The notes below the pieces were generated by a model, which searched no databases, had not been told where the DNA came from, and saw only the letters and a program-made list of their open reading frames with translations. Of a DNA stretch of 64,000 nucleotides, positions 15,201-30,200 are shown in pieces (positions within the stretch are counted from its first letter, which is position 1; each line of letters starts with the position of its first letter). Both the position numbers and the translations under genes were made by a program. Source of the stretch: Hydractinia symbiolongicarpus (lineage: Eukaryota > Cnidaria > Hydrozoa > Anthoathecata > Hydractiniidae); the NCBI RefSeq assembly GCF_029227915.1, contig NC_079878.1, positions 22,967,501-23,031,500 of the forward strand. The letters are read 5' to 3'.

Positions 15201-18200
15201 ACAAATTTTCAGGGCTTTCACACACAGTGATCATTCTTTTCTGGTGTCATATATAAAAAACACTTTGTACATGATCATGGCGTGGTGAAGCTAGCAAGGA
15301 TTTGTATACTAAAGAAGTTTGTTGTAGACAATGTGTTTTTACTGAATTCCAACAAGTGTAAATTAAAAGAATATAACATTTTCCTTTCATTTAAAGATAA
15401 TTAACTCCTATATATACGGAGGTGTGGCACTCAAGTGCTAAAATATGCTGATATCAGTAGCAAATATCTGAAAATCATAAGGCAGAACCACATTTTTACA
15501 AAATTACCCAGGGTTCCTCGACATTGTGCATAATTTTGGCTAGCGCTGAAACTTGTGACCGACACGCGTTTGGAAGCTAAGGGATGGTGGTTTAGAACTT
15601 AAGACATGCAAAGAAATGCCATGAGTAGTGCAAGAGAAAGAAGAGGAATTCTTAAGTAATTTTTTTTCATTGGATTTCCAAGAATTTGAGTACCCCGCAA
15701 TGAGAAGTAAAGAACAGAAACGCCTTTCTGATGTCTGATGATGAGGGATGGTCACATCTGGATAATATTTATTTTGTGATTTTAAGCTACCTAGCCAGTA
15801 CCATGCCAGCACTCCAGGGCACATTTGTTATTAAATTTTTAAGTAATAAAGTACAAGAGCTAAATGTATTATTTTTATGTAGCTAGCTGCACAAAAGATT
15901 TTTCAAGGCATTCTGTCATTTTAAATAAAAATAGCTAGCTAGTTATTTGGACCTCCCATAACAGTGAACAGTCAAGAGTTGAGTATATAGCTAGTTAGGT
16001 ATGCAAGACATTGCATGTTGGTAAACATATTTTCACGACAAACTGAAACCTATATTTTATAAATAAAGTTCTGTATATACTCAGGTTTCTTTTATCGAAC
16101 GGGAACCTATTTTTCATAAATAATTTTGTAAATTTTCTGGTTTCTTTTATGAAATAACAAATTTTGGGAAAGTATAGCCAGAAGTAAAATTCGCTTGAAG
16201 AGGGAAGACCTAAAGTCTCCAGGTTAAGACTTAGTAAAGCGTAAACTGTTTAACACGGAGGACACTTAGTGTAATGTGTTACAAATCCAGTGGAGCGCTT
16301 ATACCATTAAAGGTATAATATCTTTTTCATAAACCAACATTCATAGGACTTATGATAAAGATAAAGCCTATTGTTACTTCTGCTAATCCAAATAGACAAA
16401 AAAATAACTTTCTAACCACTTTGTATTTATGCAGCATAAAATTTAGATTATGTATTTAGCACATTCCCACTTTCTCTGAAGTGGATAAGGTATTTGGTCC
16501 TAAACTTGGGACATATTTTATCTGTTTGAATTATTTTTAATCCTGAGAATCACTTTGAATGTTTTCTGCACACATGGCTTGTCACAATTGATATGCTGTC
16601 AAAAACAGTTTATCGGCGTCTCCAAAAATGGATAAATTCAAGAACTCAGAAACTATGATAGTAGTAAAAAAAATCCAAGTGGTCTAAAAACATGTAATAC
16701 TAAGTTTCAAGTCATTATTTTCATTTTTACTGAAGTAATAGGACTTTTACTTAGTATAGTTTTTCATACCGCTGACACCAAAATGGCTGCAGGGACTAAT
16801 CGGTTTGAAATTAATTTATAATATTTTAATAACAACCTTTTTCTCCTTATGTGTTTTTATTTTCCTGCAAAAGTTGTTGCATAGCTTATGTATTAACATT
16901 AGGATAAGGACGAAAAAGTTTCTGTGGGACATGGGTTTAAAACCTTAAAATTTCCAGCGAGATGTTTGAAAACTAATGAATGACAAAATCGCAAAAGTTT
17001 ATCTTGTTAATGTAAAAGTAATCCACATGAAAAAAGTTTCTGATGTTTTTATGAAGAAATCTTCCATATTAGCCATATGGGGTAACTTGATGAACAATGA
17101 ATTTTCCTGCAGGTGTTCTCAAATATGTGTAGTATAATTTTAAAAAATGTGATGTAATTTTCCTCTTCAAGTTTTGACAATAGCAAAAAAGTTTAATATT
17201 CAAACTTGACCTTTTACTGAGTATTAAGTAATAAATGCTAGTTTAATCCTAAATCTAACTATAGGGTAGCTAAGCTACCTGTAAGAACAACATCAAACAA
17301 CATCAAGGCTGTTCTCTTTTGTAAACAAAACCAGTGGTATTTTTGTAATAAGTAGCAAATTTTATGTGTGGATTTCTTGCGCTTACGAGTGTAACGAAAG
17401 GGCCCTGTACGTAAATTCTAAAACTTTATGTCATTGGGTCACTCTTTACCAATGACACCACGTAACAAAGGAAAACCATGCTTTGCTATTTCCCGTAACC
17501 AATACCGAGATTTGTTTGTATATATATCAGAATTAATTATCTTTAAACTAATAAAAGCCATACTTACTTTGTCATGTAACAATATTTTATTTTTACAACC
17601 TAACTCTTACCTCACACAATAAAGTAGAATTTACTAATTGCCTAATAGGTTAGCAGCGACAATATGCAAGGACTGTTGGTAAATATATCAGAATTGGAAG
17701 ATAACCTTGTAAATTTGTACAGCTATCTGAGTGAGGCTTCAAAATATCAGGTTATATCCAAAGTGAATACAGTGAAGGAAAAGTGCGAGTATATTTTTCA
17801 AAGTTTATCAAACGAATCTACAAAGAATAGAGAATTACATAAAGCACTTTCATTGTTTGAAGCTTGCAAAAAAGAATGTGAGGGTGTTTTGAAATTGATT
17901 GAAATTGATAAAGTAAACAATGAGGACCAACTTGGAGATCTCCTTGATATACTTGAGGTGTGAATTTTATGCATGTTCTCAATATTTATTGCTTGTTTGT
18001 TTGTATGTTATTATGTTCTGTTTGTTGCCTTGTTTCTTGGTTTGTTTATTGTATGGGTTTACTGTTTCTTTTTTTTAAATGTGCCTTGTCATCGTAGGAA
18101 AAAGATAAAGAATTGGAGTTGATATCATCTAACTTTCTAAATGCTGATGAATTAGCAAGCATTAATCCAGAAGTAAAAATGAACTTGCTTGCTCAGCATA

Positions 18201-21200
18201 AAGAACACAAAGAGGGATGTAGAAAGGTTATTAACAGTAAAAAAATGGAAGTCAATAAAAGAATAGTTACAAATGCTGACATTACAGAGAATTTACAAGG
18301 CTCACAGAATTGGCTGACTGAATTTTTAAATATGGTAAAATCTCCTGATATTTATGAGAATTGCAAGACGTTAGATGAATTGTGTGAAGTTTACCAGGTA
18401 ACCATATGAAACAATAATAATTTTTAGCTATCTACAGATTTATTTTTTGACTTTGTGCATCTTACGTTTTATTTTATTGATTTGTCGGACAAAATAAATT
18501 GTCTTAGCAGGGCCATAAATATTTGCATATGAATCAAGATAAAACTTTTAACTGTTATTTTTGCTAATTTTAAAAAGTTATTGAATAAAGTTATTCTTTA
18601 AAGAAATAGTTGTTGTACTTAATCACTAGCTACAAAGTTCAATGTACCATTGTTTTACACATAACCTCTAGTCACAGACATCGTTACAACTAATTTTCTT
18701 ATAGTTTGAACAGTTAAACTTGAAAGTTAATGCTGAAGAGATACATAAATAGACTTCAGCTGATTTAATTTTTATTATAATACCTTTGTTTTATTTCTTA
18801 GCATTTAAAAACAGAGTTTGGTGAAAAGGTAACATCAATCGATACACTTTTGCAGGAAGCTCAATACACTGAAATTGGAATTTGTGTAAAGAAGTTAAAG
18901 GATGAAATTTATGTTCTGCTTAGTGAAAGAATACAAACTGTCAATTTCCAGAAAGAGAATCTACAACTGATAGAAGAAGACATGAACTTGTTTTCTGTTC
19001 TGCTAAAAAAAGCAGCAGACATGCTTCATGTACCTGTTAACATTCCATTAAATTCAAAAATAGATGATATTAATTCTCTTCTGCAAGAATTGTTTTTAGT
19101 GAAAGAGAAGCTTGAAGTACATTCAAAAAATTTATACGACTTCCCACAGGAAGTTAAAGAAAAAACTACATATCAAGAAAATATTAACAACACATTAATG
19201 ACCTACTCTTCAGTGGTGAACCAATTGAGTAACCATATGAGCACGCTTACTGTAAACAAGGAAAAATTACAAAATTTAGAACGTACAGTGAATGAGCAAA
19301 TAGAATGGATTGGAAAAGCACAAGACGTTTTTTCAATTGATATGATGTCGATAGCTGATGAAGATGAGATGATTGGACAAATGAAAGTGAAGGAAAGCTA
19401 CCAAAAAGAGTTAGAGCAACGTGAAAGCATTATAGAAAATATTATGAAACAAATCAACACCCTCAAAGATTTCAGTGAGGAAATTTTTTTATCAAAGTTG
19501 GCTAATTTAAGACTACTTTGGGGCCAAGTTCGCAAGACTTCAGTGATGCAAGATGAACATTTTGAAAGGGCCATGGATGAAGAAGAAAAATATTACGAGG
19601 AGGTGGAAAAATTTGTCAACTGGATGAATTTAACCAGTGAATATTTATTATCTGATCTTTCAAGTCAAACGGATATAGAAGAAATGTATAAAAAACACCA
19701 CAGTCTTATTGACGCAATTGAGAAAAAGGCCTCAGATTTTGATAATCTTGTTCTTGTTGGAAAATCCATTAGTTGCAATATGTCATCACATGAAAGAAAG
19801 AAATCTTTTGAAATGCAACTTAACCAAATTGGAGAAGAGTGGATGCAACTGGTGAAGCATGCTGAAGACAAAGAAATAGTCATAGCTGAAAAATGTGGTT
19901 TAGCTCCAAAGAAATTATCCATTGTAAAAACAGCTTATTTTAATTTGCAAGATAACATAGACAGTGCAGTACCACATATGTCAAACAAGGAAGAAGATGT
20001 AGCAGTAATATTACCTGTAGTAACAACAACAGTAATGTGCCAGAAGCCAAGCTTTATTGACATATGTAGGGTCAAGTTTAATGAACAAGATGCAATCATG
20101 AAAGGTTTTGCATCGGTTTCTCTGAAAGACCAAGTGGATATATTATGCTCTCAAATAGAAGACTTAGAGGCTTTACAGGCAACAGCAGATGATATTTTAA
20201 ACAGACAGTGTAACAACAATGATGAAAATACTGTTGCTGATGTAGCTGAGCTCAAAGAAACAATTGTAAATAAACATGACACAGTCTTACAGAAAAAAGA
20301 TGCTCTTTTGTCAACATTAGTAAAAAAGAATAAAATACAAGAGCAATGTGAACAACACCGCAATGAAGTTATAGGTATAGAAGAATACGTTTTTGAGATT
20401 GATAACCCTGACACTGAGCACATCATTAAGATACTTTGTCGTAATGAAAACACATTGGATGATTTAAATCATGCCATTATTAAGGTTGCCCAGGAGAAAT
20501 CTCTCATTGAAGATGAACTTCCACTTGAGGATTACAATGAGTTGACAGAGTGTATTACCGAAATAGAAACAATTTACTATGAACAAAAAAGTAACTTAGA
20601 GAATGTCAAATTGATTGTTGCTACTGAAAAACGACTACAAGGAGTTGAAATTTTATTAAAAAATGAAGAACAAGTGGACAATTTAGAAGAGCATTTGAAG
20701 ATGGTTGAGGAAAAGATAAACAGTTTGGTAAAATTACAAGCCGAATTGGAATTATCCCTGACCAGTTTAGATGAATTAGATGAATCATTTTATCCACATT
20801 TAACCAATTCGATAAAAGACAGACTGCTGTTAACACTTCCACTTCTTCAACCACGTATTACTTCTTTGAAAGCCTCTCTGAAAAAGTTTTCTTCTGACTT
20901 GTTATTTGTTAAGGAATGTGCACATTCAATTGAAAAATATCTAATCGAACTGTGCACCACAGAGGAATATTTACGTAAAGAATTTGCATTGTCAGATTGT
21001 TTACAAACATCAAAAATTGTTTTGCGCACATCATCCAATGCCCTAATAAGTCATCGTGATAAGCTTGGTGAGATAGTTGCGCATGCAAAACAAAATATTG
21101 ATCGATTACCGACCAAAGAGAAGGAAACATTACAAGGTTGCCTGGAAAGTGGTATAAATGAAACACATAAGTTGGAAGATTCCATCATAGAGAAAGATAT

Positions 21201-24200
21201 GAAAATAACTAATCTTATTACAAAACTAAATGATGTTTTGCAAAATGTCAAGGGTATAAATAATTCAGTGCAAGATATGATTTCCATTTTGCAAGCGAAT
21301 AATAACAAAACAAAACTAAATGTAGTAGACATCCAAAAAAGCTTTAAAGAAAGTCGTCAACAATTAAAGGAAGCAGAAACTAAATCCAACCACATAATTA
21401 ACACTTTACCCAGCAATGACAAAGAAAATCTGGTTACAATGCTAAAAGAAGGTGCAAATCTTATGGAAAAACTTAGCTCTCTTTTAGAAGGTCAAGTATG
21501 TAAAAGTAAAGTGAATATGGAAGGTTTGGCTACCTTTACGACGACACTTCAGGATTGCATTTATAATACCACTGTGCTTAGTAAGGAGATTAGTAAAATT
21601 TCGACAAATTTTATTTCTAAACAAGACATTGATGTTATTAATGTGGCAACTGATAAGTTAGGAGATTTAAAAAAAGTAGCCAATGCCTTGTCTGATATGT
21701 TTGACAAGTTTAGCTCTCGGATGGATAATACAGAATATGAAAATCATAGTGTTGAATTAACAAATTTATTAAAAGGACATGCAAACCTTCAAGCTAAGTT
21801 AAACAAATTCAGAATACAAGTTGACAAGGAAACAACAGAATCCATACAAAACCCTGAAGACGTCTTTACTACTGTTATTGATAAATTTGTGGAATTTCTA
21901 AAGGCTGCAAATAAAGACGTTCTTGCAATACCAATGAGGAATTTGATGCTGGGAGAGCAAGTTAAGGAGGTTAATAAAGTATGTGCTAGTATTGAAGAGA
22001 AACGAAAAGTTGTTTTTCCTTATCTTAGAAACCTACAAGAAATTACAGAGAATGAAGTTATTGAATTTGAATTGTTTTGGGAAGCCAATGAAAATGAAGT
22101 TATTCAGAAGCAAAAAGAGCTATGTGATTTGTATGTCAGATATTGTGACATTTTACAGATGATTAAGGATTTGCACTCACAGCTTGACAAGTACAATGAA
22201 CAAATCCAAGACGATGATTCAGATGGTGACCATAACAGTTATTTGTTTGACAAAGATGAAATATCACATCTTCAAGATCTGATGGAAATACTTAAGAAGG
22301 AACTTCCTGAACTTGAAGCATCTGAAGTGATTTATGCATATGAGAGGTTTGAAAAAGCGAGGAACACTATTTTGAGGAATCATCAAACACTGGAACAACA
22401 TAAGAACAGTTTATCTCACCTTGCTATGATTTCGGACAAGGTTTGTGAAGCTGAAAATATTTACATTAAGTCTCTAGTAATTGAAAATTATATTGATAAA
22501 GCAAGTTCAGATTTTGAGTACGTTATTTCACAAATGACCGAATGTTGTGAGCAAATGTCAGATTACTTGAGGCAAGTATTTCAACTTGAAAGTCAAAATC
22601 CTGGAATGACAAATGAAGTGGTAATGAAGATAGAGTCAACCAAAAGTTTAATTTACACTGTACAAGATAGTCTTGTAGGTCAGTTGAATTTATTTAAAAA
22701 AGCTTTAAATTTCGTAGATGAGATTTACAATTTGCAGAAAGAAATTGATGTGAGAATTGAAACATTTGAAGATTATTTACTTAAGTATAGTCATCAGATG
22801 ACATCTAAAGAAAAGAAAGCTTTATTTACACAAACTGGAATCTTATTTTACGATATCAAAAGGAAAGTGACCAACCTGGTTGAGCTGGAAGAGCAACTAC
22901 GAGTTTTGTTGGGTAAGAAGGGTGAAGAGTTATCGAGCTATCTGTCAACAACAGAGGCAAGAACGAACAAGATAAATCAAGAAAACATGAACAACTACAA
23001 CATTTTCACAAAAACAACAAAAATGTATGATGATGTTTTAAGGCACCTTCACTCTGTGAGCTCCTCATTAACAGAAATAGATACTCAGATTAATGAAGAT
23101 ATTCGTCATGATAAGGTACTTATCTTAAAAGATGTTGTTGAAGGGGTGAATACATCTATGCCAGCATGTTACGATTGTACTTTTTTAAGTATAAGTTTGA
23201 ATAAAGAAGAGTTACGGAATATTAAGAATAAACAAAAACAGAATGAAGAATGTTGTGCCGAACTATTAGTTAAAATCCATAAGGTGATTGAAGAGATGTG
23301 TGAAAAAGAAAGTCTTGATGAAAGGTATGGCAGAATTTACACTGGTTTGATGAAGCATAATGTTGTTGTCAATGATCTATATGACCAAGTAATTTCTGCA
23401 CCAAAATCACTGGAAGATGCAATCATTGAAAATGATGGTTTTTCCACCATGTTGGAAAAACATGAAAATATATTGAAATTGTTATGTGATGACTTTCATC
23501 ATTTTGATGAAGATTTAGAACCGAAACAGAAATTCAAAATCAGTGAATTAATCAGTACAGTTAAACAATCTCATGCAGAACTCAAAAATGCTATTGATGC
23601 TAAAGCTGAAGTTTTGAATCATGTCCAAGATGAGAAATTTGATTTGGAGAAGGTTATAAACAGGACCAATGATAATGTTGCAAAATTGGAATCTGAAATG
23701 TCGAGTATCCTAATGTTTCAACAGGCGACTGCAAAGAGGGAACTTTTAAGTTCTCTGTCTGAAGATATTGGTAATTGTTTGACGCAACTGAATTCTTGTA
23801 ATATTTCAAATATGGAGCATCTTCCACATCATGACAAGACACAATTGGAAACAATGCTTGCCAATTCGAACAATCGTATCAGAGATGTAATTGACTGCAT
23901 TGAAGAAGAATGTAAACATTGTGAACTTGCTGATGACCAAAAAAAGAAGATATTAGAAGCTTGTGAAAATATAGACACAGATATTTCAACTTTAGCAACA
24001 ACGTTTTATAGACTTAAACACTTTGAAGGTGCTAGATATGAAGAGATGTTAGAGGGTTTGATCTGTGCTTTAAATGAAACATCTTCAAAAATGCAAAACT
24101 TGGAACTTTTACAATGTGATAAACTTCTTGCGGAAGATTTCAAAGAAATCAGTGAAAGAAAGGAAAAATGCAGCAATGAATATAAACAACTAAAAGCTAT

Positions 24201-27200
24201 GATAAATGATTTTAATCAATCTAACAATCTTGTTGGTGACAGTCATAAATGTTCAGTAGATCTTGAACAAAATGCCCAAGAAAACAATGGATTTTTGTCA
24301 TACCAAATAAATGAAGACGTTTCTACTTTAGGGGAGGAACTTCTAGAAGAATCACCAAATGATGATGATAACGGTGATACTCAGAACTGTCTTCCTGTTA
24401 TTGAGAATCTCAAAGCTGATCAATATGGTAGCCAAGTGTTACACAATGATAAAGATTTGGCAAAAATATCAACAGATATCAACACTGATAATGAAATATT
24501 AGATGAAGCATATGAAAATGTAGATCAAAAAAATGTCCTAGAACTTTTAGCTGTTGGGGAAGATCGGCAAACAAAGGTATTCATTTCAACTGAAGAACCA
24601 GTAATGTATGAAGAACCAGAAATTCTGGCAGATAAATGTGAAAGTTCAAATTCAGAAATGTTAACTATTAAGGAAGTTGTACTGTTAAAGAAACCATGTG
24701 TGAAAAGATTTGGAAAAACAATACTAACAAATAGAATCATTTCACCTGTAATATGTGAACCTGTTGAAGCTACATCTGTTAAGATGATGCCATTAGGGAA
24801 CGATATCAATGTGAATATAAAGAAATGTGACAAGCAACCTGTTGTTGAAGATATGAACATCGAGATAATCTTTGAAGATGATCTTCAAAGTCCAGAAATT
24901 GTTGATTTAAATGTACAACCCACTGAAGATGTTTACGAATCATTACCTTCCGAAATTAAAACTACTGATTCTGATCAACATAATAGTGTTCTAATTGAAG
25001 AACTTAAAAACAAACTTTGTGCATGTGTTCAGGAGTATGCTAACATTGAAAAAGATCTCACGCATTTTGACGAGTTTCCATTGGATGAACAGTTGTGGCA
25101 ATTTAAAGATATCAAGAAAGATAAACTGCAACTGGATAACATTGTTGCGTCCTGTCAAAACGATCCTTTATGTGAAATGCCAACAGAAAATTTAGTTGAA
25201 GCTCTAAAGTACAGTCAAAAGTTGGATTCTCTTATTCCTCAAACTGAAGAGTTTCTACAACAGAAAATCAAAAGAAAGACCTCCTATGTTGCTAAGTTGG
25301 AAAATGCCTTTGAACTCATTGCATCTATTGAAGAAAAATACTTTCAACCTGGTGATATGGGACTAGAAGAACGAATTGAATCAGTAAATGTTTTGTTGAA
25401 GCAGATAAATTCTGCTGATGATGAGGTTGCTAAAATTCTCGAGGAAGGTGGTATATCTTTTTCTTTGCCATTAATTGATCAGGACCAGCTATCAAGACAA
25501 TTTACTATGTTTCATGAGAAGTATGTAGACTTTACCAGTACTCTCAAAAGTCAATTAGCCTTTTTAGAGAATAAAATGCAGTTAAAGAAAACATATGAAG
25601 TAGATTGCATAGCCCTACAAAATCGCATTGATTTCTTAGTAAAAACAAGTAAATCAGGTGAGGTACCACATAAGCAACTTATCCAGGTAACCAAAAGTTC
25701 TCTAGCTGATTTAGAAATAGCAGCTTCCTTGTTTTTAAGTGTAGATCAAGAAAAAGAACGGGTTAAAATAACTGAAGACATTTCAAATATGTACAAAACT
25801 TTAGAATGCGTCTGGCAGAAGCATTATGACAGAAAAGGTTACAACATTTCACAAAACAGCCAGGAGATTTCTGAAGAAACTTTAACATTTTCCCAAGAAG
25901 CCATGCTCTTAGACATTGCAGAGGAGCCTATTGAAACTTCAAGTCCAATAAGAAAATCACATTCTGCAAGTTTGCTAAGTGATGGACTTTTTAGCAATGA
26001 CTCTAATACTGAAGAACCTCCAATAAAAGAAGATAAAAACGAGGATGAAGAAACCGCTGATGAAGAAGATTTGAAAGATTCAATTCTTGAAAAGGATCTA
26101 ATTGAACAAATTCAGAAGAATGTTAGTAGTAATTTGAACAAGGGGGAAACGTTTGAAACACTAACGTTCTCTAAAAAATTGAAGGATAAAGCTGTTTCGG
26201 ATATTGTGGAAAACTCAGCCATTTATGAAACAGTTGCTCATGATTATCAAAATAAAACGTTAGAAAAAGCTGTTCCCGAAGCCAAAGTAAAAGAAAGTAA
26301 TGATACTGAAGCTAAAGTAGAAGAACTTAATGTTTCAGGAGCTGAGTTAGTGAAACCAGATGAAATTGAATCTCATGTGGAGACATGTGATGTTACTACG
26401 GCTAAGGTGAAAGAAATTGTTATTTCTGAATCTAAGGAAGAAAAAGTTGATAAAGCAGGAGCTAAAATGGATGAAAATATTAAAGTTGAAGCTAAACTGA
26501 AAGAAACTGATGTTGCTGAATCTAAGGAAGAAATTCCTGATGCTACAATAAACGAATCCATTGATTCTAACTCTAATAAGGAAAAAACTATTGTTCCAAG
26601 AGAAAATGTTGAAAACGCTATTGTTTCTGAAGCTAAGATAGAATCTAAAACAGAAGTTGGTGCAGCTAAAGGTAAGGTAGACGAAGCTGGTGTTGCTAAG
26701 CATAGCGTAGAATACGTTGTTTTTACATCTGAAGCAAAAGAAGCTGGTACCATTAATGGTACTGTGGAAGAAACTACTGTTGCAGAATCTAAAGCAGAAT
26801 ACCGTCACGATAGTAGAGCTAAAGAAAAAGAAGCTGAAGTTGATGAAGCAAAAGTAGAAGAAACTGTTTTCCCTGACGCTAAAATAGAAAAAAACGTAGC
26901 TGCAAAAGCTGGTGCAGATCCTGTTGTTGCAGAAGCTAAGTTGGATGAAACTGACATAGCTAAAGTTAAAGTTGAGAAACTTAAAATGGATTTAGCTCAT
27001 GTTCCTAAAGTTATGGTGGAAGAAGTTCTTGTTTCGAAGTCTAATGTGCCTGAAGTTAAGGTAGAAAGTTCCGCCATTTCTGAATCTAAAGATTTAGAAA
27101 TTCATATTGCTGAAGCTAAAGTACAAGAAGCTGATTTTGCTGAATCTAAATTTGAAGAAATTGTTGTTGCTAGAGGTAAGGTAGAAGAAGCTGTTAAAGT

Positions 27201-30200
27201 TAGACATCATGGAAATGAGCCTGTAGAGGGGGAAGCCAAAGAGGAAACAGCCCGTGTTGATCAGGTTATAATAGAACAAGATGATGGTAAAGTTGACATA
27301 GAAAAAGTTAATCTTGATGAAGCTGAGTTACAAGATGCTTATGTTGCTGAGCCTGAAGCAGAAGAGGATGACAATGTTAAAGCCAACGTGAGAAAAGCTG
27401 GTGATGTTAAAGCTAAAACAGAAGCTGATGTTGCATACAGTAAAGCAGGAATGGCAGATGAAGCTGGATCTGATATAGTTGGAACTGTCATTCCTAAAAC
27501 TAAGATAGAAAAAGCTATTGTCTTTAAAGTTAGTGCAACAGAAGTTGGTGAACCTGAGGCTAAAGTGGAAGAAAATGTTGCACAGGAAACTAATGCAGGT
27601 AATTTAAAAGAAATTGTTAATTCTAAATCTAAAACAAAAGAAGTTAGTTCGTCTCATGGTAGGGTTGAAGAGGCTGATGTTGCAGAAACCAAAGGAGAAT
27701 TGCCTTATTGCAACGAAGTTACTGAATCAAAAGTAGAAGAATCAGTTATTCTAGAAGCTAAAATAGAAAAAGATAGTGCTGGAAATGTGGAAGTACCTAG
27801 TGTTGCGGAACTTATGATGGATGGAGCTAAGATGAATAGAGCTAAAGCTGTGGCTCAAGAAAGTGTTTCTGAAGCTAATATTTCTGAAGCAATGGTTGAA
27901 GAAACCGCTGTTCCTATATGTCAAGATGTGGATACCAATATTGCTGAGGTGCAAGAATTTGATGTTGCTGAATCTAAAGTGGAAGAAATTGTTGTTCCTG
28001 CAGCTAAAAAAGATGGAGCTGGTACTACTGAAGTTGCAGCGACAGAGCTTGTTGTTGCAGAAACTGAAGAAAAAGAACCTTATGATAGGGAGGTTAAAGA
28101 AAAAGAAGCTGAATCGAAAGTAGAAGTACTAAAACAAGTTACTAAATCAAAAGTCGAGGAAAATGTTGCTCCTGAAGCTAAAGTTGTTGCTGCAGATGTT
28201 AATTTAGAAGAACTTGTTGTTCTGGAATCTATGGTAGATAAAGCTAAAGTAAAAGAAGGCGAAGAGGCTGATGTTGAGGTGGAGCTAGATGTTCCGAAAG
28301 CTAAGATCAAGGGTATTGTTGATTCTGAAGCTAATGTATTTAAAGATAATGTAGAATTAATCACCGTTGCTAAGGCTAAGAATGATCACAGCATTAAAAA
28401 GAATGTTATAGAGGAAACTAAAACACCAGATAATGGATGTGATGAAATTGATAAAACAGAAACATCGAATGAGTACACTAACACAGTTGAAGACACCAGA
28501 GATACTATAATAAGTTTATTGGAAGGTGCTGTATCAACCCTTAACGAGTTCGAAAAATTAGAAGATAGCTGGAAGGAATATGACAGTATTGACAGTATTA
28601 TGGATGCTCTTGCAAAACTTGAAGTGAACAGAGCACATAAAGATTTAATGACATGTGAATTACTTGTGCTTTCTCTTCAAGACCAGTTATCTGTTGAAGA
28701 AAGACACGAGTTACGCGATGAAATTTATTCACTACAGAACTGCTTAAATGATGCTGGTGAGGACATCAACAGGCGTAGTTTTGATTTTCAGAAGCTGAAG
28801 ATTCTTTTGGCAGATTATGAAGAGGAATTAAGCAAGTTAGCACAACAGTTGACTTTATTTAGGGAAAGTAACGTGGCACAAACCATGAAAGCGTCCTTAT
28901 ACGATATAAAAAGGCAGTTAAATTGTGATAAAAGTAAATTGAATTTATATGGACAGGATTTAGCTAGATTAAAAAGTAATAGGGATGCAATTGGTGAAGA
29001 TCTTCCAACATGTCTTAATGAGGAGTTTAAAGAAATGGAAATCGAACTTAATGAAGAACTAAACGGGGTTATTGGTCAGCTAGAAAAGGAAGAAATATAC
29101 GTAGATTCGCTAAATAAGAGCAAGAAATCAATTTCTCATCTCATTGCAAAGTTCACAGCTTCCATTGAAAATATACAAGACCGGTTGCAAGAAGTCAAAC
29201 CAGAAAATAAGATAAATGTTGAAGATGAAGTGAAGAAGTTAATGCAAGAATATCACAAGTTGGCAGAAGCTTGGAAAATTAAAAAGCCTGAGATAAAAAC
29301 TGCAGCAATGACGCTTCCTCAAGAGGATGTTATTGAGTTAAAGGAATCTAAAGATCAATTTGAGTTATTACTAAAAAATATTGTAGAAGACTTTAAAGAA
29401 TATTCAACACATCACAATTTCTCTGGTGAAATTAATCAAAAATTAGACAACTGGTTTGAAGAATTTAACAATATTAAACATCGAGCAACAGAAAGTGAAA
29501 TGAAGAAATTGGTTGATCAGATTTCATGCAATGAAGACTTGCTTGTTAAAATTGAACAAGCAGTTATTGCATTAGGTAACATCTTTAGGAAACTGGGATC
29601 TATTGAAGAACTTTCCAGTGCAGGTAGTGAGGATTTTAAAGATGCAAAGAAAGAAAAATTACGCATAGAAGCATTTCAAGAAAATGTTAAAGAGTTGTGG
29701 ATTTATCTAAGGGAGAGAATGAATCATTTGAAAGAGTTAAAAAATCTTTTAGATAATTCAAAATCTTTGTTATTGCAATTGGATGGAAAGGTTGATGCCT
29801 TGTCAGAAAGCTGTCAAGGTTTGCAAAGTAATGTGGACTTTGATTCTGAGATATCCACATTGTCAGATGAATATGCCATTTTAATTACTAATTACGGTGG
29901 TATAAAGCATGAACTACCTGCCCAGGATTGTGAAGAAATGGAAAAATTGCTGGAAGTTACTGCATCAAAGATAAACACAATGAAAACAGAGGATCCAATA
30001 CAAACGGATGATAGCTTCACCTTAAAACTTAAAGGGGTTGAAACATACTTGGAAAACGCCATACCTCCCACACTGAAAGATGGTGAATCAATTGAAATTA
30101 CGAAATGTGGATTGCAGCAGCAAAACATTGATCTACAACATCTTAGCGATGAAGTAACTTATTTCATAGATGAAAATGACAATACTATTGATCAATATGC

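Noticed and set aside
15540-15824. 94-codon minus-strand frame in intron 20
   Set aside because: There is no recognisable motif and no partner exons. A chance frame or old repeat is more likely.
26347-26808. Two long minus-strand open frames opposite the decapeptide array
   Set aside because: They are shadows of the 30-bp coding repeat. The Phe/Ser-rich translations reflect the Lys/Glu codons on the other strand.
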